NCBI GenBank assembly: GCA_028292435.1
Contig: JAQGMI010000072.1
Span: forward strand, 1-64,000
DNA: 64,000 bases
Direction of reading: 5' to 3'
DNA from: Betaproteobacteria bacterium
GTDB lineage: Bacteria; Pseudomonadota; Gammaproteobacteria; Burkholderiales; SG8-41
This document shows positions 7,605 through 16,791 of the stretch, piece by piece. Position 1 is the first letter of the stretch, and each line of letters opens with the position of its first letter. Under the pieces are notes generated by a model, which searched no databases, was not told the origin of the DNA, and worked only from the letters and a program-made list of their open reading frames with translations. The translations under genes and the position numbers were made by a program.

Positions 7605-9191
7605 TTAACCCTCGTCCAAGCGCGCATCGGCATGTATGACGTCGTATTCGCGGCTTAGCCGCTCGAATACCGCCCGTCCTTCGGCCGTGTCGTGCTCGGC
7701 CTTCTCGACCCACTTCCATTCCGACTCCGGCACGGACTGGTAGAGACCGAAGGTGCGCGCGAGTCCTATCACTTCCTGTTTGCGGAACTGCGGTTGATCG
7801 AGCATGCTTGCGTGCGGATCCTGGATGTCGCAGATGGTGTCGGGAGGCAGGTAGCCGTCCTTCACCGCGACGTCGCGCAGCGGCGTGCCGTGATAGGGCG
7901 CGAAAATGAAGGCGCCCGTTTTTTCAATGTCTTTCGGCAACTCGCGACACAACTTGATCGTGTCGAACACCAGCGAGCGATTTTCCTCAGGCATTCCGAT
8001 AATACAGTTCCCCGCGGATTTGAATTTCCGGCCGGCAACGTGCTTGAATCCGTTGATGATCGTTTCGTTCTTGACGCGGCGCTTGAGCATTTGCTCCCGG
8101 TACTGCGGATTGCCGTGCTCGATCCCGAAATTCATCCGCAGCATGTTCATCTCTTCGAGCTTGCCGGCGCGGTACTCGGTCATGGTTTCGGGACGCGTGT
8201 TCATCCAGAACGGTATCTTGAAATCCATGTAGCGGTCCGCCAGTTCGTCGAATTCCTGGCTGGAGAGCGCCAGGAAGGTGTCGACCAGCCAGTAGATCAG
8301 CTCAATGTTGTACTTCTTGTGCAGGAATGCGATTTCTTCCATCACCTTGGGCAGCGATTTCTTGCGATAGAAAAGCGTGCCCTGCTCGCGTTTGGCGAGG
8401 TCGTTTTGTCCCGGCGAGTTGCAGTACGTGCACGTATAAGGACAGCCGCGCTGGCTTTCGATGCCAAGCGTTCGCCAGATGCGGCCTTGCATCGGCCGGT
8501 GAATGGCCTCCGGTTCGAAAAGGTCGTAGTCCGGAAACGGCAATTCATTGAGCACGATGGCTGGTCCGAGCGCGTTCTTCTTGACGTGGCCATTTTTAGC
8601 GCGCACCCAGAGGTTTGGAATATCTTCAACCGATTTTTCTGCGCACTGCCGGCGGCAGAATTCCACGAGTGCGTGCTCGCCCTCGCCGACGCACACGAAA
8701 TCGCCGACGTTGTCGTTCAGGATCAGTTGAGGCGCAAACGTCGCGAAGACGCCGCCCCACATCACCGGGATCGAGCGAAGCTTTTCGGGCAGTGCGCGAA
8801 TCATCGCGCGGCCTATCGGATAAGTGTTTTCAACGACCGAGATGGCAATCAAGTCAGGGTTGTACTCGTCGACTGTGCGGACGAAATCGTCGAGCATGTC
8901 CTGCTTCTTGAATTCGACCCCCTTATCCGCCCAGTCAAATGCCCGCACGTAGGTCTGGTAGTGCGTGTAATTGGCGTTGATGTCGTTCAGGTAAAAAGTC
9001 GAGTCAAACAAACCAACGTCGAAGCCGTCCTGCCGCAGAAGCGCCGTAAACAAACCGATTGCATACGGCATCAACGCACATTGCTGAATATTGGGATATA
9101 CCAGCAAGACGCGGTAATCGCTATGTGGACGGCCGCCGTCTTTGGGACGCGTCGGCCGGGGGTGTAATTGAATTGGTTTCGGGTCGTTCAT
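7605..9191 (-). CDS. B12-binding domain radical SAM protein
   Basis: 528 aa. Residues about 25-190 form a cobalamin-binding-like Rossmann domain ('YPNIQQCALMPYAIGLFTALL'-type start, 'DGFDVGLFDSTF', 'PDLIAISVVENTYPIG'); the classical DxHxxG cobalamin-ligand motif is not seen, as is common in this class. The radical SAM core carries the [4Fe-4S] motif in 'RGCPYTCTYCNSPGQ', CxxxCxxC, followed by a TIM-barrel with 'GIEHGNPQYREQ'. Such proteins perform methylations or other carbon-centred radical chemistry on unactivated positions. In this setting a C-methylated or rearranged sugar is likely. The ATG at 9191 has clear space upstream; it is the first gene after a 69-base gap. Confidence 0.85.
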   Translation of the reverse strand: MNDPKPIQLHPRPTRPKDGGRPHSDYRVLLVYPNIQQCALMPYAIGLFTALLRQDGFDVGLFDSTFYLNDINANYTHYQTYVRAFDWADKGVEFKKQDMLDDFVRTVDEYNPDLIAISVVENTYPIGRAMIRALPEKLRSIPVMWGGVFATFAPQLILNDNVGDFVCVGEGEHALVEFCRRQCAEKSVEDIPNLWVRAKNGHVKKNALGPAIVLNELPFPDYDLFEPEAIHRPMQGRIWRTLGIESQRGCPYTCTYCNSPGQNDLAKREQGTLFYRKKSLPKVMEEIAFLHKKYNIELIYWLVDTFLALSSQEFDELADRYMDFKIPFWMNTRPETMTEYRAGKLEEMNMLRMNFGIEHGNPQYREQMLKRRVKNETIINGFKHVAGRKFKSAGNCIIGMPEENRSLVFDTIKLCRELPKDIEKTGAFIFAPYHGTPLRDVAVKDGYLPPDTICDIQDPHASMLDQPQFRKQEVIGLARTFGLYQSVPESEWKWVEKAEHDTAEGRAVFERLSREYDVIHADARLDEG

Positions 9192-9260
9192 ATCAAACTT
9201 TCGAAATTGAATCGAGTCGGGATGATTTTCCGGCGAGCTGCAGAATGATCCGACATAAGA

Positions 9261-11324
9261 TTATACCCTCAGCGCTTTCTTGAAGCGCCACACGAGGTCC
9301 ACACAAAGCATAGATGCCGTCGCGGCGTACATTGCTGCTGCGGAATGGCTGTGGCGCGCCACTTCACCGACCCGGTTGATGGTGATTCTTATACCCCGGC
9401 CAAGTGCTCCCGGCACCTGTTCATGCAAATGCATCGATTTAGCCTTCCTCACGTACTGGGAGAGCGAGAGAAATAGATCTGACAGCGTGCTCTTTTCCAG
9501 TTCGCGTGAAAATTGATCGAATCGCGCGGGGTCGCAGAATGCTGCAACCGCGGCCGAATAGCTGCGCTCTACACGGGATTTAATCGCCGGAGCCAACTCT
9601 GCTTTAAGCTTTTCGCATTGAGCCTGCGACGGACGCTCTACGAGATGATCTTCAATGTAAAGGCAATGCAAGCCAGTCCGTACGAAAGAGAGCAACGCGT
9701 CTTCGAAGTTCTCGACAATCGGCTCGCCGTCGTCATTAAAGGAAGTATTGAGCAGGGTGTACACGCCAGTGATCTGTCCGAACTCGCCAATCAATTCGTA
9801 GTACGCGGAATTCTGTGCGGGAGTTACGGATTGCACGCGACTGCTGCCGTCAACATGGATCACGGCAGGAATCTGCGGTTTGGCTTCTTCGGTCACACTG
9901 CAAGCCATCAGCATGAAAGGACTCGGACACGGCAGATCGAAATACCGGTCTTGCTTGTCAGCCTGGCAGGAAGGTGCAAATGGCCGAAAGCGCTCCCTGT
10001 GCTTGATTTGAGTATTAACGATTTCAAGCATATTCGGGATTCGGGGATCGGCGAGAATGCTCCGATTACCGAGCGCGCGTGGACCATATTCGGATCCCCC
10101 GGCAATTCTGCCGAAGATTTTTCCCTCTGACAGCATCCGCGCGATTTCCTTCGGTGCAACGCGGCGACCTTGTAATCCCCACTTACTCAGAATCGCCGGA
10201 ACGTCGCTTGCGTTGTATGGGGTGCCGAGGTACGCATGCTCCATTTTGGTGACAGAGGTGCCACCCTTAATATCGTAGTAACCCCACAACGCGCATCCAA
10301 GCGGTATGCCCTCGTCGGAAGCGGCGGGCTGCACATAGACGTTATCGAAAATGCCGAGATCAAGTATCTTGCGGTTCGTCACACATGACAGCGCAACACC
10401 GCCGGCCAGACACAGATTGCGCAGACCGGACTTCTTTCCCGCGAGACCGGCCATATAAAGAACATCTTGCTCCAGTGCATCCTGCGCTTCGCGCGCAATA
10501 TTGACCCAATATTGCTCTAGGAGTTCGGTGTCGCGAGTCGCCTTGGAAGTAGGTATGAAGTCCCGTACTTCGCGCCCCAGTCGCAGGATCAATTGCCGAT
10601 AGTCCGTAAAGAAGCCTTGATGGCGATCTTTCGGAATTTGCAGGTAATCGTGAACGGTGAATCGATCACGAAAGGCCGCCAGCGCCATCGTCTTGCCTGC
10701 TGCGAATTTGTCGAGGCCGAGCTTACGGGTAATCAGATCGTACAAATTCGACGTGTTCCAATAATGCCGCGGCCAACTTACTTCGGTGCCGTGAGTTATT
10801 TTGCCGTCACGGTATTCATCGCCGCCGTAACCGGTGCGATCGATCACTTGAATATCGGTGCCTTTGCCAATGTAAAAGCCTGTACCGCCCTCGAGAGTAA
10901 GAATGGCGGCTTCTGAAAATCCCGAGACGTGATAGCAGCTAGCAGCATGTGCATCGACATGGTTAACGTACTTTACGCGCTCCTTGGGAAACCGGATTGA
11001 TTGTTCGATCAGGTAGTTAAAGCGCGCGTCGAAATCATACTCATTCGTGCGCCGGTTCTTTGCCGCAAGCCGGCCGAATTGACTGCCGCGTTGAGGCCAG
11101 AGTTCCCCATGCTTGTCGATGCAGATCAGGTCTAGTTCTTCAAGCGATTCAATTCCGAAGCGGGCCATCACATATTGTATTGATAGCAGCGGGTAGGTGT
11201 ATGAGTGCTTGCGCCGATTCAACCGCGCCTCGGAGATCGCGGAAATCTCAAGACGGCCGGAGCGGTCGGTAATTAGCGCGGCCCCTGTGTCATGTCCGCT
11301 GCATTTGATGCCAAGTATGTTCAT
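9261..11324 (-). CDS. Carbamoyltransferase, NodU/CmcH/TobZ family
   Basis: 687 aa. The N-terminal Kae1-like domain begins 'MNILGIKCSGHDTGAALI', with metal-binding histidines in 'YVNHVDAHAASCYH'; the C-terminal half has the family motif 'SEYGPRALGNRSILADPR' and 'RFRPFAPS', plus 'LLNTSFNDDGEPIVE'. These enzymes use carbamoyl phosphate and ATP, via carbamoyl-adenylate, to O-carbamoylate a sugar or natural product. About 70 residues beyond the usual end ('HEQVPGALGRGIR' onward) look like an added C-terminal segment with a hydrophobic stretch 'AAAMYAATASMLCVDLVW', possibly membrane-associating. It follows the ABC transporter after a 63-base gap. Confidence 0.88.
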   Translation of the reverse strand: MNILGIKCSGHDTGAALITDRSGRLEISAISEARLNRRKHSYTYPLLSIQYVMARFGIESLEELDLICIDKHGELWPQRGSQFGRLAAKNRRTNEYDFDARFNYLIEQSIRFPKERVKYVNHVDAHAASCYHVSGFSEAAILTLEGGTGFYIGKGTDIQVIDRTGYGGDEYRDGKITHGTEVSWPRHYWNTSNLYDLITRKLGLDKFAAGKTMALAAFRDRFTVHDYLQIPKDRHQGFFTDYRQLILRLGREVRDFIPTSKATRDTELLEQYWVNIAREAQDALEQDVLYMAGLAGKKSGLRNLCLAGGVALSCVTNRKILDLGIFDNVYVQPAASDEGIPLGCALWGYYDIKGGTSVTKMEHAYLGTPYNASDVPAILSKWGLQGRRVAPKEIARMLSEGKIFGRIAGGSEYGPRALGNRSILADPRIPNMLEIVNTQIKHRERFRPFAPSCQADKQDRYFDLPCPSPFMLMACSVTEEAKPQIPAVIHVDGSSRVQSVTPAQNSAYYELIGEFGQITGVYTLLNTSFNDDGEPIVENFEDALLSFVRTGLHCLYIEDHLVERPSQAQCEKLKAELAPAIKSRVERSYSAAVAAFCDPARFDQFSRELEKSTLSDLFLSLSQYVRKAKSMHLHEQVPGALGRGIRITINRVGEVARHSHSAAAMYAATASMLCVDLVWRFKKALRV

Positions 11325-11387
11325 GTAAAAATTCCTACGCCACTTGTGTGTCTTGAACCGATTTCACTTCGTCACAGACGAATACCA

Positions 11388-13154
11388 TTATCGGGTTGCA
11401 GATACCGAAGCTGGCTCGCCGTGCGCGTCGCTGACGAGGCGACCGTTTTCAAGCCGGAAAACAAGGTCGCATCGCTCGATGGTTGTGAGCCTGTGAGCTA
11501 CGATAATGATGGTCTTGCCGCCGCGTAATTCCCGCACCGATTCCATAACGTCGCTTTCAGTTGCAGTGTCGAGCGAGCTTGTAGCTTCATCTAGAACCAG
11601 TACCGCTGGATCGTGGTACAGAGCCCGCGCAATACCGATCCGCTGTCGCTGACCGCCTGAGAGGCGGATGCCGCGCTCGCCAACTGGCGTATCCAGCGCA
11701 CCCGGCAAACTTCTGACGAAAGTCTCGAGCTGGGCGTTTTTCAAAGCTTTCCATACTGCGCCCTCATCGATTTGCGCATCGGGAAGGCCAAATGCGACGT
11801 TTCGGCGAATACTATCGTCTGTCAGATAGATTGTCTGTGGTACATATCCTATCTGGTCTTGCCAGCCTCGAATGTTCGATCGAATGTCGACGCCATCCAC
11901 CTCTACAGTGCCAACTTGCGGCGGGATGAGTCCGAGCATCACATCGATAAGCGTGCTCTTTCCGGCACCGCTCGTGCCAATTATTCCGACCGCTTTGCCG
12001 AAATCTATCGACATGTTGATATCTTCCAACGCGTCGGTAGTAGCGGACGGATATCTGTAACCGACCCGTTTGATCGACAGCCTGCCCTTGCACGCGAGCA
12101 ATGAGCTTTGGGGGCTCGCTTCCGGGATTTTGAACAGCTGAAATTCGTCGTTCAGCGTGGCAATCACGGGGAGTGAATAGCGTATGCCATGCGACGCTCC
12201 CAGTATGCGGCTCACGGACGGCATAATGCGAAACGCTGCCGCAGCAAACAATCCCAGCGTGGGCAGCAGTGCATCCAGCGGCTTATGTTGTGCGACCATG
12301 ACCAGAACCAGCGTCGCAAGTCCAACGGCAGCAAGCAATTCAAGACCGAGCCTGGGAATTGCTTGAAGCGCAGCCTGCCGCTCACCGACGCGTGCCGTGC
12401 CTTCGTTGTGGACTGCGTACTGAGCGATAAACTCTTCCTCCCGTCCGAGAAGTTTCAAATCCTTGGCACTGCCTAGACCTTGCTGAATGTGTTGAATGCG
12501 CATGCCTTCATGGAGTTGATGCACTTCGCCCCATCTCAGCACATGTTTTCGGGTGAGGCGGCTGAAACTAAAACCTGCGATACCCAAAATGCTTACCACC
12601 AATAGTGCGCCAAGCGGTTCCACTGTCACCAGAAGCAGGGAAAGGCTGATAAGGACCAGCGTTTCGGAGATTAGTAACATCGTCTCTTGAATGATCGAAC
12701 TGAGCCCGCCTGCTTGTCCGATGGCGTTGCGTATCAACTGGGCGGAATTGCGCTGCAAATGAAACGTATAAGGTTGACGCAGGTATCCGGAGAACAATCG
12801 CCGGGAAATACTGGCTTGAACGTCGTATACGAAGCGCGCCTGCCGCCAAGCGAGATAACCGAGATAGAAAGTTTTTACGATATATAACGTTACCAGGATC
12901 AACATTCCCGCGACCACCATCCGCTCTCGGCTAGGGTTTCCAACGGCCGCAAGCACTGGCTCGAGTGGAGGATAGCGGGCTGCCAGATCTCCTTGCGTCA
13001 TAAGCGCCATTGCGGGAACGACGAAACCGATCCCGAGCGTTTCAAGTATGGTGCCGACGACGGTCAGCGCGAGCAGGACGGCTGCGCCGTTGCGTTGCTG
13101 GGGTGATAACAGGCCCCAGCCGTTTTTTATCGCAGACGTATTAACCAGCATCAT
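11388..13154 (-). CDS. ABC transporter, fused permease-ATPase (PglK/MsbA-like flippase)
   Basis: 588 aa half-transporter. The N-terminal half has about six hydrophobic segments (for example 'GAAVLLALTVVGTILETLGIGF' region and 'MVVAGMLILVTLYIV'); the C-terminal ATPase has Walker A 'GTSGAGKST', Q-loop 'GYVPQTIYLTD', signature 'IRLSGGQRQR', Walker B 'AVLVLDEATSS' and H-loop 'IIVAHRL'. It begins ATGATG, overlapping the upstream stop. No Wzx flippase or Wzm/Wzt pair is present in the window, so this protein is the obvious candidate to flip a lipid-linked oligosaccharide, as PglK does in Campylobacter. MsbA-type lipid A transport is the alternative, but the position inside the sugar operon favours a dedicated flippase. 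Confidence 0.88.
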   Translation of the reverse strand: MMLVNTSAIKNGWGLLSPQQRNGAAVLLALTVVGTILETLGIGFVVPAMALMTQGDLAARYPPLEPVLAAVGNPSRERMVVAGMLILVTLYIVKTFYLGYLAWRQARFVYDVQASISRRLFSGYLRQPYTFHLQRNSAQLIRNAIGQAGGLSSIIQETMLLISETLVLISLSLLLVTVEPLGALLVVSILGIAGFSFSRLTRKHVLRWGEVHQLHEGMRIQHIQQGLGSAKDLKLLGREEEFIAQYAVHNEGTARVGERQAALQAIPRLGLELLAAVGLATLVLVMVAQHKPLDALLPTLGLFAAAAFRIMPSVSRILGASHGIRYSLPVIATLNDEFQLFKIPEASPQSSLLACKGRLSIKRVGYRYPSATTDALEDINMSIDFGKAVGIIGTSGAGKSTLIDVMLGLIPPQVGTVEVDGVDIRSNIRGWQDQIGYVPQTIYLTDDSIRRNVAFGLPDAQIDEGAVWKALKNAQLETFVRSLPGALDTPVGERGIRLSGGQRQRIGIARALYHDPAVLVLDEATSSLDTATESDVMESVRELRGGKTIIIVAHRLTTIERCDLVFRLENGRLVSDAHGEPASVSATR

Positions 13155-14704
13155 GCTTGCGAATTACTCATTAAATGCAGCTGAACGCCCAGCGCGTTGA
13201 TCGCAGTTTTTTTCAACGCGGACAGCGATCCGGCAAAGGTGCAGCGAGAGGGTTCATCTGTGAAATCGACGCGAACTATCGATCCGGTCGGATCATAAAA
13301 GACTGCTGGCACTTTCAAGAATTCGGCAACATAAGCTGCAGAAGTAAATGGATATGCAATGACAAGATGACAGCTCGATACGAGCGAATACACGTTGGTG
13401 GAATGGTGTTCTAGAAGCAACGTGCCTGACTTGCCAAGTTGACTAAGATGATCAAAATAGCTGCGATCGTAAGCAACGTTGTAACCGCGCTTTGTTTTCA
13501 ATCGAAACCTGACTGGAAGCTTGTGTGCTTCTTCTATTGCCGCGCGGATCGAAACGACGTCCTCGACGAATCGAAGTAAGTTGGACGGTGAATAATAATT
13601 CGGAAGCTCGCCGCTCTCGAGGGCAACGTCGTCCCCATATGGCGGCACGTCGAAAACGACGATCTCGATAGAATCGGTTGCTAGTTGCCGCCGCTCTTCA
13701 GGCAAGTACCACATAATCGGGCCGACCACTTCGCGGGTTGTATCGATTTGCCCGAGCGAGCCAAGATAGTTCGCGAAAGCGCGCGTCCAGACCCAATGCG
13801 TATCGACCTTAATCCACCGCAGGCTCGGCAGGTCCGATTGTGCCTGATCAGATGCGTAGCTGACGGGCTTCCAGTTTTGCGCATACCAGATCATGTGCGT
13901 CTTCGCCTTCTTGAGTACGCGCTGCCATAACGGTTGACTTTGAACGACGGCGCACGTGAGTACCACTGCATCGATCAGGCCGCGCTGGTCGAGCGCCGAC
14001 ATTACACGTGCGTATGCAAAATCGCGCGCCAGCAGTGACAAAACCGGTGAGCGCAGCGTCGCCAGCGTGTAGGAAAACCAGAGCCAAAAGTGGGCTACGG
14101 CAAGTAAAAACCGTTCGGCTATTCCCAGCTGCGAATAGTTCAGCAGCACTATTATTGGATGCCTGCCGTAAGCCAACTCATCCGGACGTGACGATATCGA
14201 ATTGGATGGCGATTGGACGATGAAGCGCTTACCTTTACTCAAAGGAATGATCGGCCCTTTTCGGCAGAATTCAATGAACCGCGCGTCATTGCCATCAACA
14301 AAAAGACTTTCTTCTCCGACGCCCGAGATCAGCACTGCAGGCGACCCGTTTTTCCAACGTTTCGCTGGGCTCAATATGGTGAGCAGACACAATCCCCAGT
14401 GCAACGTAAACGCGAGCTGGTGGATCAACCATTGTTTTACTGTTATCCCAATTCGGCCAGCCCCGACTGTGAGCAATGCTGCTTTGCAATCAAGGACGGT
14501 GCCGGCGCAGGGAATTGTGAGCAGACTACTTACTGCATGCGTGAACGGATGAAGCCCGATTTCAACAATCCGCTGGGTTAGTCTGTCGACGACAATCTCC
14601 GAAGGATATCCACAGGCGCTGGATATTCTTGATTGCAACCACCCCTTGACGAGTTCGATCTGCCGATCGAACTCGGGAAAAATTTGATTCGTGTTCAGGC
14701 TCAT
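13151..14704 (-). CDS. Polysaccharide biosynthesis PFTS-motif protein
   Basis: 517 aa. The C-terminal region contains 'LVIAYPFTSAAYVAEF', the PFTS motif that names a family of polysaccharide-cluster proteins, followed by 'VPAVFYDPTG'. Upstream are hydrophobic stretches ('FLLAVAHFWLWFSYTLATL') and strands such as 'IEIVVFDVPPYG', an arrangement compatible with a glycosyltransferase of GT-B type. The ATG at 14704 overlaps the stop of the CMP-sugar synthetase gene (ATGA) and its own stop overlaps the ABC transporter start. This tight placement between CMP-legionaminate synthesis and the flippase makes it the leading candidate for the legionaminic acid transferase; that function is inferred from position. 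Confidence 0.65.
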   Translation of the reverse strand: MSLNTNQIFPEFDRQIELVKGWLQSRISSACGYPSEIVVDRLTQRIVEIGLHPFTHAVSSLLTIPCAGTVLDCKAALLTVGAGRIGITVKQWLIHQLAFTLHWGLCLLTILSPAKRWKNGSPAVLISGVGEESLFVDGNDARFIEFCRKGPIIPLSKGKRFIVQSPSNSISSRPDELAYGRHPIIVLLNYSQLGIAERFLLAVAHFWLWFSYTLATLRSPVLSLLARDFAYARVMSALDQRGLIDAVVLTCAVVQSQPLWQRVLKKAKTHMIWYAQNWKPVSYASDQAQSDLPSLRWIKVDTHWVWTRAFANYLGSLGQIDTTREVVGPIMWYLPEERRQLATDSIEIVVFDVPPYGDDVALESGELPNYYSPSNLLRFVEDVVSIRAAIEEAHKLPVRFRLKTKRGYNVAYDRSYFDHLSQLGKSGTLLLEHHSTNVYSLVSSCHLVIAYPFTSAAYVAEFLKVPAVFYDPTGSIVRVDFTDEPSRCTFAGSLSALKKTAINALGVQLHLMSNSQA

Positions 14705-15390
14705 CGATCGCAACGAATAATCGTTTCTGCCAGCGTCCAGTCGCGTTCGGTGTCGATGTCGAGACCTTCGTCCGGCTCTTCATTGATTAGCGGTACACTG
14801 TCATCGGCATGGAATGCCTGGCGCTTACGTAGTTCGTCAGGCCTGATGAGATAGAAGTTGCCATTAACCACATACGCCGGCGGAAGATCCTGCGACCGCA
14901 CTTGCAGTCCATTGCCGCCAATGAAAGGACTCATGCTTGCGCCGTCGACCTTAAAGCACCATTGCGGGTGCGACGGCGCAGGCGAAACGCCGAGCACGGT
15001 CCTGCGCTCATGTGCGCGAAAGAGTTCGATTCCCTTCAACACTGTTGCACGACTGCGAAAGGGAGACGTCGGTTGCAATAACAGGAGGCCATCGACCTCG
15101 CCATGTTCCCGTTCGTACCAATCAAGTGCATGCAGGCAGGCGTCAACGGAAGTTGCCGTGTCAGTCGCGAGTTGAGCCGGGCGCAGCCAAGGTACGAGCG
15201 CGCCGGCATTTCTGGCAACGTCGGCGATCGCCTCGTCATCCGTTGAAACGAGAATGTCGCAGACCTGCGGGATATCTTTCGCGACGTCGATACTCCACAC
15301 GATCAAAGGTCGTCCGCCAAGTGGCCGGATGTTTTTGCCCGGTAGTCTTTTCGACCCGCCACGCGCGGTAATCAACGCCAGAATTTTCAC
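14701..15390 (-). CDS. legF: CMP-legionaminic acid synthetase (acylneuraminate cytidylyltransferase family)
   Basis: 229 aa, the size of NeuA/LegF/PseF. 'ALITARGGSKRLPGKN' is the CTP-binding signature, 'ILVSTDDEAIADVA' and 'LLLQPTSPFRS' are further conserved blocks, and 'INEEPDEGLDIDTERDW' near the C-terminus carries the metal-binding acidic residues. It activates a nonulosonic acid with CTP. The start is GTG at 15390, overlapping the HisH stop as GTGA. Because every other step of the legionaminic pathway lies just upstream in the same operon, the substrate is most likely an acetamidino/acetamido legionaminic acid. Confidence 0.85.
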   Translation of the reverse strand: MKILALITARGGSKRLPGKNIRPLGGRPLIVWSIDVAKDIPQVCDILVSTDDEAIADVARNAGALVPWLRPAQLATDTATSVDACLHALDWYEREHGEVDGLLLLQPTSPFRSRATVLKGIELFRAHERRTVLGVSPAPSHPQWCFKVDGASMSPFIGGNGLQVRSQDLPPAYVVNGNFYLIRPDELRKRQAFHADDSVPLINEEPDEGLDIDTERDWTLAETIIRCDR

Positions 15391-16034
15391 AACGTTAAAA
15401 ATCGCCGCAGGATTTTAAGGCCGACTTCCCCGCTTTTTTCGGGATGAAACTGGCAGCCATGTACGTTTTCGCGCGCGACAACGGCCGAAATCGGGCGTTC
15501 CCCGTAGATGCAATCCGCGACTCGGTGCGTGGGATCGTTGGGGCTGGCCATGAACGAGTGCACGAAATAAACCGCGTCTCCAGGCGAGGTGTCCTCGAGC
15601 AAAGTGCCTTGCCAGCTTGCGCGTCCAGCTCCATATCTCAGCGCATTCCATCCGATGTGCGGAGTCTTTTGCGGCGTGCCCGCAGCGGTCGTTGCTGGAA
15701 TAGCGACAACCCGGCCTTCTATCAGGCGCAGGCCGGCCGTTCGCCCGAATTCGTCGCTTTCGTCGAGCAGCATTTGCATGCCTAGACATATTCCCAGCAG
15801 CGGCGCGCCGCGTTGCGCTACCTCACGCACGGCGACGCCCAGCCCAAATCGATTGAGTTCCGCCATACCGTCTGCAAATGCGCCGACACCTGGCAAAACC
15901 ACGCGTTCGCCGGTGCGAATCGCATTAGGATCCGAGCTAACGGTCACCGCTGCGCCGCAGTGCTCAAGGCCGCGGCTTACGCTCAGTAAATTACCCATGC
16001 CGTAATCGACAACGATGACTTCAGGCGCTGGCAT
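15387..16034 (-). CDS. hisH: HisH-type glutamine amidotransferase subunit (nonulosonate acetamidino pathway)
   Basis: 215 aa class I glutamine amidotransferase. Catalytic Cys is in 'LLGICLGMQML', and the His/Glu pair in 'HGCQFHPEKSG'; 'VVDYGMGNLLSVSRGLEHCG' is the HisH N-terminus. Normally HisH feeds ammonia to HisF for histidine synthesis. Here the pair follows an N-acetyl-sugar amidotransferase and precedes a CMP-sugar synthetase, with no other his gene around, matching the hisH2-hisF2-wbpG arrangement known from Pseudomonas LPS clusters. Ammonia would be delivered to the PP-loop enzyme for acetamidino formation. ATG 16034 overlaps the hisF end by 14 bases. Confidence 0.88.
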   Translation of the reverse strand: MPAPEVIVVDYGMGNLLSVSRGLEHCGAAVTVSSDPNAIRTGERVVLPGVGAFADGMAELNRFGLGVAVREVAQRGAPLLGICLGMQMLLDESDEFGRTAGLRLIEGRVVAIPATTAAGTPQKTPHIGWNALRYGAGRASWQGTLLEDTSPGDAVYFVHSFMASPNDPTHRVADCIYGERPISAVVARENVHGCQFHPEKSGEVGLKILRRFLTL

Positions 16035-16791
16035 ATCTGCGGACCGGAATGTCGGCCGCGCTCGCTGCACTGCGAATGTCCGCAAGGGCGGCGCGACGAT
16101 AATGAAGGATGTCAGCCATCGCTACCGCGTCTGCGCCGCCCTGTTTGACGACTTCAATCAGATGCTCGGTTTTACCCATGCCGCCGCTCGCGATTACCGG
16201 CACGGACACCGCATCGGTCACGGCGCGCACGAGCGGCACATCGAAGCCTTTGCGCGTACCTTCCTGATCGATCGACGTCAGCAATATCTCGCCCGCACCC
16301 AGTTCGCAGCCTCTAATTGCCCATTCGACGACGTCCAGCCCCGACCGCTCACGGCCATTGTCCGTGAAAGCTTCCCATTTATCGTCGGCAATCTTCTTAG
16401 CTTCGATCGAGAGCACCATGCATTGGGAGCCGAACCTCCGTGAAATTTCCGTAATTAATTGCGGTCTTCCGACTGCAGCGGTGTTGATGGCGACTTTATC
16501 CGCGCCTGCACGTAACAATTGTTTCGCATCATCCACTGAACGTACACCGCCGCCCACGGTCATCGGAACGAATATGTCACGCGCCGCACGTTCGACGATT
16601 CCGGTGAGACTGTTGCGTCCATACAGACTTGCGACGACGTCCATGTAAACCAGTTCGTCGACACCTGCGTCGTAGTAACGGCGCGCAATTTCCTGTGGAT
16701 CGCCTATGACGCGCAAACCTTCGAGATGAACGCCCTTGATCAGCTTAGGGCCCTTGATATCGAGCCGCGCGATCAGGCGGACATTACGCAT
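16021..16791 (-). CDS. hisF: HisF-type cyclase-like subunit (nonulosonate acetamidino pathway)
   Basis: 256 aa TIM barrel of the HisF family. It starts 'MRNVRLIARLDIKGPKLIKG', where bona fide HisF carries a catalytic Asp after 'IPCLDV'; the second catalytic Asp lies in 'LLTSIDQEGTRKG'. The conserved half-barrel signatures 'MTVGGGVRS' and 'PVIASGGMG' are present. In polysaccharide clusters this paralogue forms the ammonia channel with HisH and works with the PP-loop amidotransferase encoded next to it (WbpG/PseA-type), here overlapping by 8 bases. It is not expected to make imidazole glycerol phosphate. Confidence 0.88.
   Translation of the reverse strand: MRNVRLIARLDIKGPKLIKGVHLEGLRVIGDPQEIARRYYDAGVDELVYMDVVASLYGRNSLTGIVERAARDIFVPMTVGGGVRSVDDAKQLLRAGADKVAINTAAVGRPQLITEISRRFGSQCMVLSIEAKKIADDKWEAFTDNGRERSGLDVVEWAIRGCELGAGEILLTSIDQEGTRKGFDVPLVRAVTDAVSVPVIASGGMGKTEHLIEVVKQGGADAVAMADILHYRRAALADIRSAASAADIPVRRYASA

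Noticed and set aside
7692..9167. Long plus-strand ORF of 491 codons
   Set aside because: It is fully antisense to the radical SAM gene, its translation shows no family motifs, and such long antisense frames are common in GC-rich coding DNA.
16120..16136. GCGGTAGCGATG resembling ops within hisF
   Set aside because: It lies inside coding sequence, is missing the leading GG and differs at the 3' end; most likely codon usage.
15387..16791. hisH and hisF as part of histidine biosynthesis
   Set aside because: No other his genes are present, the genes are fused by overlap to an N-acetyl-sugar amidotransferase and a CMP-sugar synthetase, and this trio is a known polysaccharide module.
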